A stretch of DNA of 64,000 nt, from contig NZ_CAAHFH010000002.1 of NCBI RefSeq assembly GCF_900890705.1, positions 682,001 through 746,000 on the forward strand. Reading direction: 5' to 3'. Origin of the DNA: Pontiella sulfatireligans. GTDB lineage: Bacteria > Verrucomicrobiota > Kiritimatiellia > Kiritimatiellales > Pontiellaceae. Below are positions 42,731 to 50,776 of this stretch, piece by piece. The notes beneath the pieces were generated by a model, which searched no databases, had not been told where the DNA came from, and worked only from the letters and a program-made list of their open reading frames with translations. Position 1 is the stretch's first letter, and each line of letters opens with the position of its first letter. The position numbers and the translations under genes were made by a program.

Positions 42731-42803
42731 CGTGGCGCGAAATTCCGTTTCGCGTTTCGGTCGGGCGGTGCGCACGCGGACTCGAAACAGAATTTCGAGC
42801 TAC
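42730..42803. repeat. REP-like palindrome, right copy
   Basis: GCGTGGCGCGAAATTCCGTT...CTCGAAACAGAATTTCGAGC with TAC end matches the left copy in both arms and differs in the centre. The outer arms (CGAAATTC.GTTTCG and CGAAACAGAATTTCG) are inverted repeats. It touches the RAYT stop codon. Confidence 0.85.
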
Positions 42804-42884
42804 TACCTGCGCAGCAACTTGACTCTTTACAGCACCGAATATAAGTGCTAAATAGAATACCGTAATTAGTACAGGAGAATTGCA

Positions 42885-43142
42885 ATGGTTACGATTCCAG
42901 CACAGGATATTAAACGTCGGGGCATCGGAGCGGTGGATAAGCTGCTTGAGCGCGAACCGGTTCATATTGTGAAAAACAACCATCCCCACTATGTGGTGAT
43001 GCGCGAAGACGACTACCAAACCATGATGGAGGATCTGGCGCTTGCACGCATTGAAGCATCGGAAGCCGATCTGGCCACCGGTCGTGTTCAGCGCGGCAGT
43101 TCGGTGGATTTACTGAAAACGCTGGATGAGCCAGACTCATGA
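42885..43142 (+). CDS. Phd/YefM-type antitoxin
   Basis: 85 residues, AGGAG 8 nt before the ATG. The start TIPAQDIKRRGIGAVDKLLE, then PVHIVKNNHPHYVVMREDDY is the Phd/YefM-like fold (N-terminal DNA-binding strand-helix, 'v..p..i..rG.. .. .l...e.v.I..n..p..V...ddY'), followed by a charged C-terminal tail that would bind the toxin. The stop overlaps the toxin start by ATGA. Type II antitoxin that probably represses its own operon. Confidence 0.82.
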   Translation: MVTIPAQDIKRRGIGAVDKLLEREPVHIVKNNHPHYVVMREDDYQTMMEDLALARIEASEADLATGRVQRGSSVDLLKTLDEPDS

Positions 43143-43414
43143 TCCAGTTAGTCTGGACCCATACCTTCGCCCGCACGGCCCGGCGTTTTTTGAAAAGGAC
43201 CCCGCATTTGCGAGGTGAATTTGAGCATACTCTCCGGCAGCTGGAAGAAGACCCCTCCCACCCCAAGCTGAGGTTGCACCCGCTAAAAGGGAAACTAGCC
43301 GGAAAGCACGCCGTATCGCTGACCTACAGCCACCGCATCGTTCTGATCCTTGCGCTCGAAGATGATCAAATCATCCTGCTCGATGTCGGAACCCACGACC
43401 AAGCCTATCGATAA
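43139..43414 (+). CDS. RelE/ParE-superfamily toxin (YafQ-like mRNA endoribonuclease)
   Basis: 91 residues. FARTARRFLKRTPHLRGEFE, HPKLRLHPLKGKLAGKHAVS and YSHRIVLILALEDDQIILLD with VGTHDQAYR ending are the RelE/YafQ layout, including the final His/Tyr region. The start overlaps the antitoxin stop (43139-43142). It would cleave mRNA on the ribosome until bound by the antitoxin. The pair lies just after the RAYT element. Confidence 0.85.
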   Translation: MIQLVWTHTFARTARRFLKRTPHLRGEFEHTLRQLEEDPSHPKLRLHPLKGKLAGKHAVSLTYSHRIVLILALEDDQIILLDVGTHDQAYR

Positions 43415-43453
43415 ACCCCGTGACTCCAAAACCATTTTGCGGAAGATCAATAC

Positions 43454-44305
43454 ATGAAAATCATCTTCATATTCATAGACGGACTCGGACTCGGCGCCGA
43501 CGATCCCGACGTCAATCCGCTGTGCGATCCGCGCTTTCCAAACCTTGCCAACCTGCTCGCAGGCGCGACGCCGCTCGACGCCTGCCTCGGCGTGGAGGGG
43601 CTTCCCCAAAGCGCCACCGGGCAGGCCACGCTCCTCACCGGCGTCAACGCGGCCAAAGCCATGGGGCGCCACATCGAAGGGTTTCCCCCTGCCGCGCTAA
43701 AAAAGCTGATCGAGCACGACAACCTGTTTTCCAAGTTGCGGAAACTGCACAAGCACTGCACCTTCGCGAATTCCTATTGGATCGACGATCCGTACCGCAT
43801 CCCGCTGCGCCGGCAGTCGGTCACCACCGTCATGACGTTGAAAGCGCTCGGCGACGTCCGCCATAAAGAAGAGCTGATGGCCGGACTGGCCGTCAACCAC
43901 GACATCACCCGCTGGACCATGCACACGCGTGGCTACGACGGCCCGCTGATTGAGCCCGAAGAGGCGGCCGAACACCTGCTGGCCGTGGCCGAAGCGCACG
44001 ACTTTACGCTGTTTGAATATTTCCTGACCGACCGCGCCGGCCATTCCGGCGATCTGAAGCTGGTTTTCCAATGCCTGGAAACGATGGAGCGCTTTCTTGG
44101 AAAAGCCGCTACCTTCGCCGATCAGCCTAACCACCTGTTCCTGCTCTGCAGCGACCACGGAAACATCGAAGACCCGACAACCACCCGGCACACCAAGAAT
44201 CCCGTCCCGCTTGTTGCTCTCGGAACGGGAGCGGAAAGGTTCCAAACCCTGAAAACCTTAACCGACGTAACGCCGGCCATCTTAAACGCGTTTAAAGCAT
44301 CTTAA
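43454..44305 (+). CDS. Alkaline phosphatase-superfamily metalloenzyme (phosphomutase-like)
   Basis: 283 residues. The opening IFIFIDGLGLG (metal Asp at 9), the nucleophile region GLPQSATGQATLLTG (T55 likely phosphorylated), YFLTDRAGHSG, and SDHGNIEDPTTTRHTKNPVP are those of the cofactor-independent phosphoglycerate mutase/phosphopentomutase group. It is much shorter than either (iPGM about 510), with no inserted domain, so it belongs to a separate small branch of unknown substrate. Two metals (Mn or Zn) expected. Cytoplasmic. Confidence 0.8.
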   Translation: MKIIFIFIDGLGLGADDPDVNPLCDPRFPNLANLLAGATPLDACLGVEGLPQSATGQATLLTGVNAAKAMGRHIEGFPPAALKKLIEHDNLFSKLRKLHKHCTFANSYWIDDPYRIPLRRQSVTTVMTLKALGDVRHKEELMAGLAVNHDITRWTMHTRGYDGPLIEPEEAAEHLLAVAEAHDFTLFEYFLTDRAGHSGDLKLVFQCLETMERFLGKAATFADQPNHLFLLCSDHGNIEDPTTTRHTKNPVPLVALGTGAERFQTLKTLTDVTPAILNAFKAS

Positions 44306-44366
44306 CGTTTTCGAGCCGTGCAAAGCTGCGGTCAAACGTTGCTATCTCGCTGGCATGGCCGAGCAC
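44292..44366 (-). pseudogene. Remnant of a VapC-type PIN toxin (3' end)
   Basis: The minus strand from 44366 to the stop at 44292 encodes HASEIATFDRSFARLENVK followed by ML. This is the typical last segment of VapC toxins ('a..g..l.TFDr.Far...vk.l'). A stop lies directly upstream in frame and no start or antitoxin remains, so only the tail survives. Its end overlaps the 3' end of the metalloenzyme gene by 14 bases. Confidence 0.5.
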
Positions 44367-44501
44367 TCATTCTTTACGCCTCCATTACATTCTCTTTCTT
44401 TCCAAAGAAGTTGAGTTTATTAATTCTGCCGGGATGAATTCAAGATCCTTTCGCCTGTATGGCTCTTGAACGAGGGCGTTGCAGGAGCTATGTTCCTGTC
44501 T

Positions 44502-44969
44502 ATGAGTGAAATTACAGAAAAGCGCCCGGACTGGGATGAATACTTTATGGACATTGCCCACGTGGTGTCGAAGCGGGGCAACTGCTGCCGCCGCAAGGTG
44601 GCCGCACTGATCGTTCGCGACCGCCGCATTGTTTCCACGGGCTACAACGGCACGCCCCGCGGCATCGCAAACTGCTGCGACGGCGGCTGCCCGCGCTGCG
44701 CCTCCGATGCGCCGTCGGGCGAGAGCCTCGGCGAATGCATCTGCGCCCACGCCGAAGAAAACGCGATCGTGCAGGCCGCCTACCACGGCATCAGCGTCCG
44801 CGACGGCTCGCTCTACTGCACCCTCAGCCCGTGCCTGATGTGCACCAAAATGATTATCAACGCCGGCATCAAGGAAGTGGTCTACGAAACCGAATATCAC
44901 TTTACCGAGCAGGCCCGCGGCCTGTTCGATACCGCCGGCATTCTTTGCCGGCAGTTCACAAGGGCGTGA
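44502..44969 (+). CDS. dCMP/cytidine deaminase-family enzyme (ComEB-like)
   Basis: 155 residues from the ATG at 44502; an ATG at 44490 and a TTG at 44466 are alternatives (AGGAG is at 44483). Zinc deaminase signature: ICAHAEENAIVQAA (catalytic HAE) and SPCLMCTKMIINAGI (PCxxC). The extra CCRRKVAALIVRDRRIVSTG and NGTPRG with CCDGGCPRC near the start fit dCMP deaminases, which make dUMP for thymidylate synthesis. Allosteric Gly-rich loops are present. The stop overlaps a possible start of the next gene (TGATG). Confidence 0.9.
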   Translation: MSEITEKRPDWDEYFMDIAHVVSKRGNCCRRKVAALIVRDRRIVSTGYNGTPRGIANCCDGGCPRCASDAPSGESLGECICAHAEENAIVQAAYHGISVRDGSLYCTLSPCLMCTKMIINAGIKEVVYETEYHFTEQARGLFDTAGILCRQFTRA

Positions 44970-45013
44970 TGCCAGCCGGAGGATGGCGGATTGGTGGAAA
45001 ATTGGAATTCTGG

Positions 45014-45859
45014 ATGAATGCGTTTAACAACAGCAAAGCCGGGGCGAAATCCAACCATCCACCCATCCAACCCTCCATCGCATTAACCATTGTCGTCTGT
45101 CTCCTCTGCGCGTTTGGCTTGCAAACCGCGCGTGGCGCAACCGATTATTCCGCCTGCTTCATCCCCGGTGAGACGGCCGAATACAAGGCTTCGTGGATGG
45201 GCCTCCCCATCGCTTGGTCAAAAGCCACAACCGATACGGTCGAACACAACGGCCGCGAACTCATCCGCATCCGGATGGTCTCGAAAAGCTACAAAACCTA
45301 TGCCCATATCTACAAAGTAGACGACGTCACCGAGGTGCTGATCGACCCCAAAACCGCTCTGCCCGTACGCGTCGATTTGCAGATCAACGAAGGCCCGCTG
45401 TTCAAGAGCCACCTCACCACCTTCTATCACGACCAAAAGGTCGCCATCTTTCAGGACCGCATCAGCAAAGACATCCGCGAAGTCCCCATCGAAAAAACAA
45501 CGCAGGATCTTTTCAGCTTCATCTATTCCAGCCGCCGCCGCAACCTCAAGACCTTGGCCGGCCAAACGCACAAGCTGCTCGTCGACGGCAAGATCTACGA
45601 GCTCGGCTTGAAGCTCCACAAGGAAGACCGCATCAAGCTTTCCGAGTATGGGAAAGTCGAGTGCTTCGAATTTGAGCCGATCGCCGCGTTCGACGGTTTT
45701 TTCCTTCGGAAAGGGAAAGTCATGTTTTGGATTTCAAAGCAGTCCCCCCGTATGGTTACCTGCATCCAGGCCAAAATCACCGTGGGCAAAGTCAACGTGA
45801 AGCTGGAGAAGGTCTCCGGCTCCGGTGACAGTTTTTGGGAAAAAATTGAGGAAAAATAA
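45014..45859 (+). CDS. DUF3108 secreted protein
   Basis: 281 residues from the ATG at 45014; an ATG at 44969 would extend it. Signal region with core IALTIVVCLLCAFGLQTARG (cleavage after ARG-A). The mature part (FIPGETAEYKASWMGLPIAW, HIYKVDDVTEVLIDPKTALP, VRVDLQINEGPLFKSHLTTF) matches the DUF3108 lipocalin-like domain of periplasmic or outer-membrane proteins. Function unknown. Unusual: DNA just before and within the signal region holds word repeats (CCATCCACCCATCCAACC), so the N-terminus may have been built from them. Lies directly ahead of kdsB. Confidence 0.78.
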   Translation: MNAFNNSKAGAKSNHPPIQPSIALTIVVCLLCAFGLQTARGATDYSACFIPGETAEYKASWMGLPIAWSKATTDTVEHNGRELIRIRMVSKSYKTYAHIYKVDDVTEVLIDPKTALPVRVDLQINEGPLFKSHLTTFYHDQKVAIFQDRISKDIREVPIEKTTQDLFSFIYSSRRRNLKTLAGQTHKLLVDGKIYELGLKLHKEDRIKLSEYGKVECFEFEPIAAFDGFFLRKGKVMFWISKQSPRMVTCIQAKITVGKVNVKLEKVSGSGDSFWEKIEEK

Positions 45860-46651
45860 ATGAGCAAAATAGTTGGAGTGATTCCATCCCGCTGGGGATC
45901 GACGCGGTTTCCGGGCAAAAGCCTGGCGATGATTTCTGGCAAGCCGATGGTGCAGTGGGTCGTCGAACGCGTGAAGCAGGCGCAAAAGCTCGATGCCGTG
46001 ATTGTGGCTACAGACGACGAACGCATCGCCAAATGCGTCCAATCCTTGAAAATTCCAGATGTGCAGGTGGCCATGACCCGCCCCGACCATCCGTCCGGCA
46101 CCGACCGCATCGCCGAGGCCGTCCAAGACTTGGATGTCGATGCCGTCATCAACGTGCAGGGCGACGAACCATTGATCGATCCCGCGCTGATCGACGAGCT
46201 CGCCGACGTGATTTCAACGGGCGAATGGGATATGGCCACCGCCGCCACACCCATCGTAGACGCAGCGCAGATCACCGATCCCTCGGTGGTGAAAGCCCTC
46301 TTCAACCGCCACGGGCAGGCGCTCTATTTTTCGCGCTCCACCATTCCGCACATCCGCGAGCCCGAAGGCGTTTCGACCAAAGGCGTCTACTGGCGCCACA
46401 TCGGCATCTATGCCTACCGGCGCGACTATCTGCTCAAACTGGTTCTGGAACCGGTCTGCGCACTTGAAAACCTCGAAAAGCTCGAACAGCTCCGCGCGCT
46501 CGACATGGGCTGCCGGATGAAGGTTATCAAAACGCAGGACTTCGGCATCGGCGTCGACACCCCCGAAGACGTCGCCAAGGCCGAGGCGCTTCTAGGGAAA
46601 GCCCCGGCAGGGGCACCGACAGATTTCCCCGGAGGGGAAGCCCACGAATAG
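45860..46651 (+). CDS. kdsB: 3-deoxy-manno-octulosonate cytidylyltransferase
   Basis: 263 residues, AGGA before the ATG. It makes CMP-Kdo for lipopolysaccharide. GVIPSRWGSTRFPGKSLAMI (nucleotide-binding loop with PxR..STR.PGK), DDERIAK, QGDEPLIDPALID and KVIKTQDFGIGVDTPEDVAK are family marks. The native protein should end about 248 residues in (at ...AEALLGK); the last 15 or so (KAPAGAPTDFPGGEAHE) are encoded by REP-like hairpin DNA (46600-46639) that runs into the gene. Function is probably kept because the extension is at the C-terminus. Confidence 0.95.
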   Translation: MSKIVGVIPSRWGSTRFPGKSLAMISGKPMVQWVVERVKQAQKLDAVIVATDDERIAKCVQSLKIPDVQVAMTRPDHPSGTDRIAEAVQDLDVDAVINVQGDEPLIDPALIDELADVISTGEWDMATAATPIVDAAQITDPSVVKALFNRHGQALYFSRSTIPHIREPEGVSTKGVYWRHIGIYAYRRDYLLKLVLEPVCALENLEKLEQLRALDMGCRMKVIKTQDFGIGVDTPEDVAKAEALLGKAPAGAPTDFPGGEAHE

Positions 46652-46708
46652 CCATGGGTGCCAACCCATGGATGATGGAAATGGAAAACAACAAACCCCG
46701 GAGGGGTT
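46600..46708. repeat. Hairpin array left of Y1 transposase gene
   Basis: Four small hairpins in 110 bases: AGCCCCGGCAGGGGCA (46600-46615), TTCCCCGGAGGGGAA (46625-46639), CCATGGGT..ACCCATGG (46652-46671) and AACCCCGGAGGGGTT (46694-46708). The first two lie inside the kdsB frame. The same two hairpin types recur to the right of the transposase gene. Confidence 0.85.
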
Positions 46709-46717
46709 GCCCAACAG

Positions 46718-47164
46718 GTGTCAACGTACACGCAAATTCTATATCATATCGTGTTCGCTACAAAGAACCGTGAACCGGTTTTGACCAAAGACCGTCGCGA
46801 CGATCTGTACAAATACATCTGGGGCATCGCCCAAAAGCGCGACTGCCACCTCTACCGCATCGGCGGGATCGAAGACCACGTCCACCTTCTCGCCAGCCTG
46901 CATCCGTCGGTCGCGCTCGCGGATTTGGTCAAGGAAATCAAGATCGCCTCGGTAAGCTGGATAAAAACAGAACACGTGTTTGCAGACTTTGGATATTGGC
47001 AAAACGGCTACGGCGCGTTCACCTGTTCGGTCGGTTCCAAAGACCGGATCATCGAATACATCAAAGGACAGGAGCAGCATCACACAAAGGAATCGTCTCC
47101 GGAGGAATTGCGGCGTCTTTTGTCCGAAGCCAATATCGAATATGAACAAAAATATTTCGAATAG
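46718..47164 (+). CDS. IS200/IS605-like Y1 transposase (TnpA type)
   Basis: 148 residues; GTG start at 46718. Y1 HUH fold: ILYHIVFATKNREPVL at the start, IGGIEDHVHLLASLHPSVAL (HxH), and KDRIIEYIKGQEQHHTKESS holding the catalytic Tyr. Typical of IS200/IS605 TnpA and its stand-alone relatives. No TnpB gene is present. It lies between kdsB and kdsA, in the middle of the Kdo unit, flanked on both sides by arrays of small hairpins, which suggests a REP-type mobile system distinct from the RAYT at 42053. Confidence 0.9.
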   Translation: MSTYTQILYHIVFATKNREPVLTKDRRDDLYKYIWGIAQKRDCHLYRIGGIEDHVHLLASLHPSVALADLVKEIKIASVSWIKTEHVFADFGYWQNGYGAFTCSVGSKDRIIEYIKGQEQHHTKESSPEELRRLLSEANIEYEQKYFE

Positions 47165-47173
47165 CTATTGGGC

Positions 47174-47313
47174 GACCCCTGCAGGGTCTGGTATTCATTG
47201 CATCCGTTTCCATGGGTCGTTGACCCATGGCTATTAATAGGAAGCCCCTCTGGGGCTATCAACCAATTTCCCCGAAGGGGAAGACCATGATTAGCCATGG
47301 GTGAAACCCATGG
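47174..47313. repeat. Hairpin array right of Y1 transposase gene
   Basis: Five small hairpins: GACCCCTGCAGGGTC (47174-47188), CCATGGGTC..GACCCATGG (47210-47230), AGCCCCTCTGGGGCT (47243-47257), TTCCCCGAAGGGGAA (47268-47282) and CCATGGGT..ACCCATGG (47295-47313). They are the same hairpin types as on the left side (46600-46708). The array ends 15 bases before the kdsA start. Confidence 0.85.
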
Positions 47314-47327
47314 ACCGGGGAAAAATA

Positions 47328-48143
47328 ATGACGAAAACAATAAACGTAGCAGGCGTGAAATTTGGCGGGCGCAGCCCATTGGCAATGATTGCAGGACCGT
47401 GCGTGATCGAAAGCCGCGAGGGCTGCATGGAAATTGCCGACAAATTGGTGAAGCTGTCCAAGCGGCAGAACATTCCGCTCGTGTTCAAAGCCTCGTACGA
47501 CAAGGCCAACCGCACCTCGATTAATTCCTACCGCGGACCGGGCATTTCGAAGGGCCTCGAAATCCTCGCCGAGATTAAAGAAAAATACAACGTGCCGGTA
47601 TTGACCGACGTCCACAGCGTCGAGGAAGTCCACATTGCTTCAAAAGTGGTCGACATTATCCAGCTTCCCGCCTTCCTGATCCGCCAGACCGACTTTGTGG
47701 TGGCCGCCGGCGAAAGCGGCGCAGTGGTGAACGTGAAAAAAGCGCAGTTTGCCGCTCCGTGGGACATGGTCAATGTCGTGAAGAAGATCGAATCGACCGG
47801 CAACAAAAAAATCATGCTCACCGAGCGCGGCGCATCATTTGGCTACAACACGCTCGTAGCCGACATGCGCAGCCTGATCATTATGGCCGAGCTGGGCTAC
47901 CCGGTTATCTTTGATGCGACGCATTCCGTACAGTCGCCCGGCGGGCAAGGTGACACCTCCGGCGGCGACGGGCGCTTCGCCCCCTATCTTGCGAAAGCGG
48001 CGGCCGCGGTCGGCGTCGACGGCATGTTCATCGAAACCCACCCCGATCCCTCGAAGGCCCTGTCCGACGGCCCCAACATGATTCCGCTGAAAGACCTTTC
48101 CAAACTCTGGAAAAAACTGGATGCCATCGACCAAATAAAGTAA
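47328..48143 (+). CDS. kdsA: 3-deoxy-8-phosphooctulonate synthase
   Basis: 271 residues from the ATG at 47328 (GGGGA upstream); the frame can start nine codons earlier, inside the repeats, which I reject. It condenses PEP and arabinose 5-phosphate to Kdo 8-phosphate. IAGPCVIESREGCMEIADKL, FKASYDKANRTSINSYRGPG, LPAFLIRQTDFVVAA and ATHSVQSPGG are family marks. Together with kdsB this shows a lipopolysaccharide-bearing outer membrane. The mobile element probably interrupted an older kdsB-kdsA unit; the gene keeps a ribosome site of its own. Confidence 0.97.
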   Translation: MTKTINVAGVKFGGRSPLAMIAGPCVIESREGCMEIADKLVKLSKRQNIPLVFKASYDKANRTSINSYRGPGISKGLEILAEIKEKYNVPVLTDVHSVEEVHIASKVVDIIQLPAFLIRQTDFVVAAGESGAVVNVKKAQFAAPWDMVNVVKKIESTGNKKIMLTERGASFGYNTLVADMRSLIIMAELGYPVIFDATHSVQSPGGQGDTSGGDGRFAPYLAKAAAAVGVDGMFIETHPDPSKALSDGPNMIPLKDLSKLWKKLDAIDQIK

Positions 48144-48370
48144 CAAATAGCCCACTCCGCCGTTCACCGAAGGAAATTGGAGGGGTGACTGAACAATCAC
48201 GTGACGAAGACCCCGAAGGCAGCAAACGCTCAGTGATGGAAAGCAATATAGAACCGATCAACGAAAAGGAAAAAATGCAAGCCGTTGATAAACGGCTATG
48301 GAAGGATATTTTTTGGGGATAGGATCAGTCCTTGAAGGCAAGATTAGGGGTCACGCTTAAAACCGACGGA
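48144..48370. other. Spacer with possible 45-codon open frame
   Basis: Between kdsA and the Wzz-like fragment, a plus-strand frame from GTG 48185 to TAG 48322 reads MESNIEPINEKEKMQAVDKR and then LWKDIFWG. It has no recognisable product and the GTG has a poorly placed ribosome site (GGAGG only 2-3 bases away). It may be the start or tail of a lost gene. I see nothing else in this stretch. Confidence 0.3.
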
Positions 48371-48830
48371 CACGTTTATTTCATCCCTCATCGAACAACT
48401 CCAAGATGTTAAAAAAAACAGCAACTCCAGCTGGACGACGCTAATTATGGAGAAGGCCATCCGGAAATGAAACGGGCCAACGCACAAAAAGAAGCGCTGG
48501 AAAAAGCTTTAAACCGGCATATGCAAAACGTGGAAGAAGGCTTGGAGACCGAATATCAACTGACCAAGAACAACTTCGATAGCTTGAACGCTATGGCATC
48601 CGATATCCGTTCCAGAAACTCCCCATCGCACTTAACCCAACTTCGCGCCCTTCGCATTGCTCAGGCAAACCTAGAGTCGGAGGAGTTCATCTACAAATCT
48701 CTTAAGGACAAATTGCGTCAGGAAAAGATCATTCTTGAAATCCCGCGCAATCCAGTTGAGATCATCGACGCTGCCAAACCGAGCAATCGGCCGGTTAATC
48801 GCCAACGCTCTGATTCATCGGCTAAAAATC
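48371..48830 (+). pseudogene. Broken Wzz/PCP-type polysaccharide chain-length protein gene
   Basis: The plus strand encodes SSLIEQLQDVKKK then, after a one-base shift at a run of eight A (48411-48418), QQLQLDDANYGEGHPEMKRA, a long coiled coil (LNRHMQNVEEGLETEYQLTK...LRIAQANLESEEFIYKSLKD) and IILEIPRNPVEIIDAAKPSN with RPVNRQ. This is the central coiled coil and the VEIID.A.PS.RPV segment of polysaccharide co-polymerases (Wzz/GumC). The N-terminus, the second membrane helix and any kinase domain are missing. Beyond 48830 the frame reads through unrelated DNA. Confidence 0.7.
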
Positions 48831-48915
48831 GGCAGACGCGACGCTCGGGCGACACTGGATTCCAATCCGGTGTCCGTGCGAATAAGAATACGGCGGATCG
48901 GAGTCCGCCGCCACA

Positions 48916-50457
48916 CTATACAAGCAGGTGGTCTTCTTCGGGCTCATGTTCGCAGTCGAGCTTGGCGCCGCCCCACGGATAAAGCATCAGGAAGAAGGAA
49001 ATCACCAACGCGCCGACCAACCAGCCGACACCGAGGCACAGAAGGGCCTTAGTGGAATAGTCGCCATAGTTTCCTGATAACTCGCTGTACAGCGCAAAGC
49101 CAATCACCACGATCAGAATGGCGGGCGTGACAAACTTGACCAGTATCTCCCACCCCTTGTGCAGTTTGACTCCACCCACCTGATCCACATGCCGGCGGGC
49201 GATGGCCGCCTTCAGCACCCAACCCACCAAAAGGCATTCAAAAATACCGCCGGCTACGAGGCCATAGTTGTTCACGAAGTGGTCCACGATATCGAGAATC
49301 CACAACCCGGCCCGGGTGGTGAACACCACGCTGCCTAGGCAGCCCGCCACGCAGACCACCGAAACGGTTTTCTTGCGGCTGAAATCAAACTTGTCGATGA
49401 GCGAACAGCAGAACGCTTCAATCAGCGAAATGGCGGAGGAGAGCCCGGCCATGATCAGTACCAAGAAGAAGAGCAGACCAAAAATGGTCTGGCCTGCAGG
49501 CAGTTGATTGATCGCTTCAGGATAGACCACAAAGGCCAGTCCGGGGCCGCTTTTAATAGCCTCGGCAAACGGAACGCCTTTGGAGGCGGCCATGAAGCCG
49601 ATCGTGCCGAAAACGGCAAAGCCGGTGATGAAGGAGTAGAGGCAGTTGAGCACGGAAGTGATCAGCGCGTTGCCGACAATATCCGTCTTTTTAGGCAGGT
49701 AGCTGGCATAGGTGATCATGATGCCGAAGCCGAGCGACAGCGTGAAGAAAATCTGTCCGAACGCCGCCACCCAAACCTTGCTCCCGGCGGCAGTGAACGG
49801 ATTAATCTTCTCCCAGCGGGCCGTTAAATAGTTTTCCTTGATGGCCTCCCAAGCGCCGGGGAGCTGCATCGACCAACCGACCAGTACGAAAGTCAGCACC
49901 ACCAGCAGCGGCATGAAAACCATGCTCGCTTTTTCAATTCCGTGGTTCACCTCGCGGTAGCAGATGGACCAGCTGATGATCCAAGTCAGCACGGTGCCGG
50001 CGAGAATCGGCCAACGGATGCCACCGAGCTCAAACGGCGAGTCGGACACCTGCAAAAACGTGTTCATGAAAAAATCGCCCGTATCCGTTCCCCAAGCCTG
50101 ATTAAAGGAAAAGACGAAATAGTTCATGCACCAGCCGATGACGGCGGCGTAGAAGAGCGTGATGCCAAAAAAGGCGACGACCGGCATCCACCAGCCGATG
50201 GTTTCCCATCGCCGGTCAATCCGGGCGAAAGCCAGCGGCGGAGAAGCTTTTTCGCGATGACCGAGCGTATACTCGAGAATCATCAGCGGAATGCCAGCCA
50301 GAATGAGAGCCACAACGTAGGGCACGAGAAAAGCGCCCCCGCCGTTTTCGTAGGCCATGTAGCCGAAGCGCCAAATATTGCCGAGCCCGACGGCCGATCC
50401 AATGGCCGCCAGCAGGAAACCAGCCTTGCTGCCCCACAGGCTTCTCTTTCCAGTCAT
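48916..50457 (-). CDS. Sodium-dependent transporter (NSS/SNF family)
   Basis: 513 residues with about 12 hydrophobic helices. The opening WGSKAGFLLAAIGSAVGLGN followed by IWRFGYMAYENGGGAFLVPY is the diagnostic first helix of neurotransmitter:sodium symporters (LeuT/Tyt1 family), with Na and substrate ligands in the unwound AVGLGNIWRF. It probably imports an amino acid or similar solute. Acidic end (HEPEEDHLLV) is cytoplasmic. Inner membrane. It stands alone between the Wzz remnant and infA. Substrate unknown. Confidence 0.92.
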   Translation of the reverse strand: MTGKRSLWGSKAGFLLAAIGSAVGLGNIWRFGYMAYENGGGAFLVPYVVALILAGIPLMILEYTLGHREKASPPLAFARIDRRWETIGWWMPVVAFFGITLFYAAVIGWCMNYFVFSFNQAWGTDTGDFFMNTFLQVSDSPFELGGIRWPILAGTVLTWIISWSICYREVNHGIEKASMVFMPLLVVLTFVLVGWSMQLPGAWEAIKENYLTARWEKINPFTAAGSKVWVAAFGQIFFTLSLGFGIMITYASYLPKKTDIVGNALITSVLNCLYSFITGFAVFGTIGFMAASKGVPFAEAIKSGPGLAFVVYPEAINQLPAGQTIFGLLFFLVLIMAGLSSAISLIEAFCCSLIDKFDFSRKKTVSVVCVAGCLGSVVFTTRAGLWILDIVDHFVNNYGLVAGGIFECLLVGWVLKAAIARRHVDQVGGVKLHKGWEILVKFVTPAILIVVIGFALYSELSGNYGDYSTKALLCLGVGWLVGALVISFFLMLYPWGGAKLDCEHEPEEDHLLV

Positions 50458-50554
50458 CGCTGCGCTCCGTCTAAAAAATGGAGTGATAGATTACTGGATT
50501 CTTGGATAGATGGAGAGCGGGAAACGCAACCTTCCAAAAATCCTTTAATCCATG

Positions 50555-50776
50555 TTAATTACGGTGGCGGAAGGTGATTCGGCCCTTTTCCAGATCGTAG
50601 GGGGAAATTGCGATCGTTACCTTGTCGCCCACGGCGATGCGGATGAAGTGCTTGCGCATCTTGCCGGAAATGTGCGCCAAAATTTCGTGTCCGTTTTCCA
50701 ACTCGACACGGTACATAGTGGCGGGAAGTACTTTTTTCACCACACCTTCTGCTTCGATTGATTCTTCTTTAGCCAT
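50555..50776 (-). CDS. infA: Translation initiation factor IF-1
   Basis: 73 residues, AAGGAG before the ATG. Single OB-fold: EAEGVVKKVLPATMYRVELE, GHEILAHISGKMRKHFIRIA, VGDKVTIAISPYDLEKGRIT, FRHRN is the standard IF-1 sequence (GDkV.vElsPYDLtkGRI.fR). It binds the ribosomal A site during initiation. Alone rather than in a ribosomal-protein operon. Confidence 0.97.
   Translation of the reverse strand: MAKEESIEAEGVVKKVLPATMYRVELENGHEILAHISGKMRKHFIRIAVGDKVTIAISPYDLEKGRITFRHRN

Noticed and set aside
41906..47313. CRISPR array
   Set aside because: The hairpins are not evenly spaced and there are no unique spacers or cas genes.
48467..48982. 171-codon frame as an intact gene
   Set aside because: It starts in the middle of a Wzz-like coiled coil and ends in unrelated sequence.
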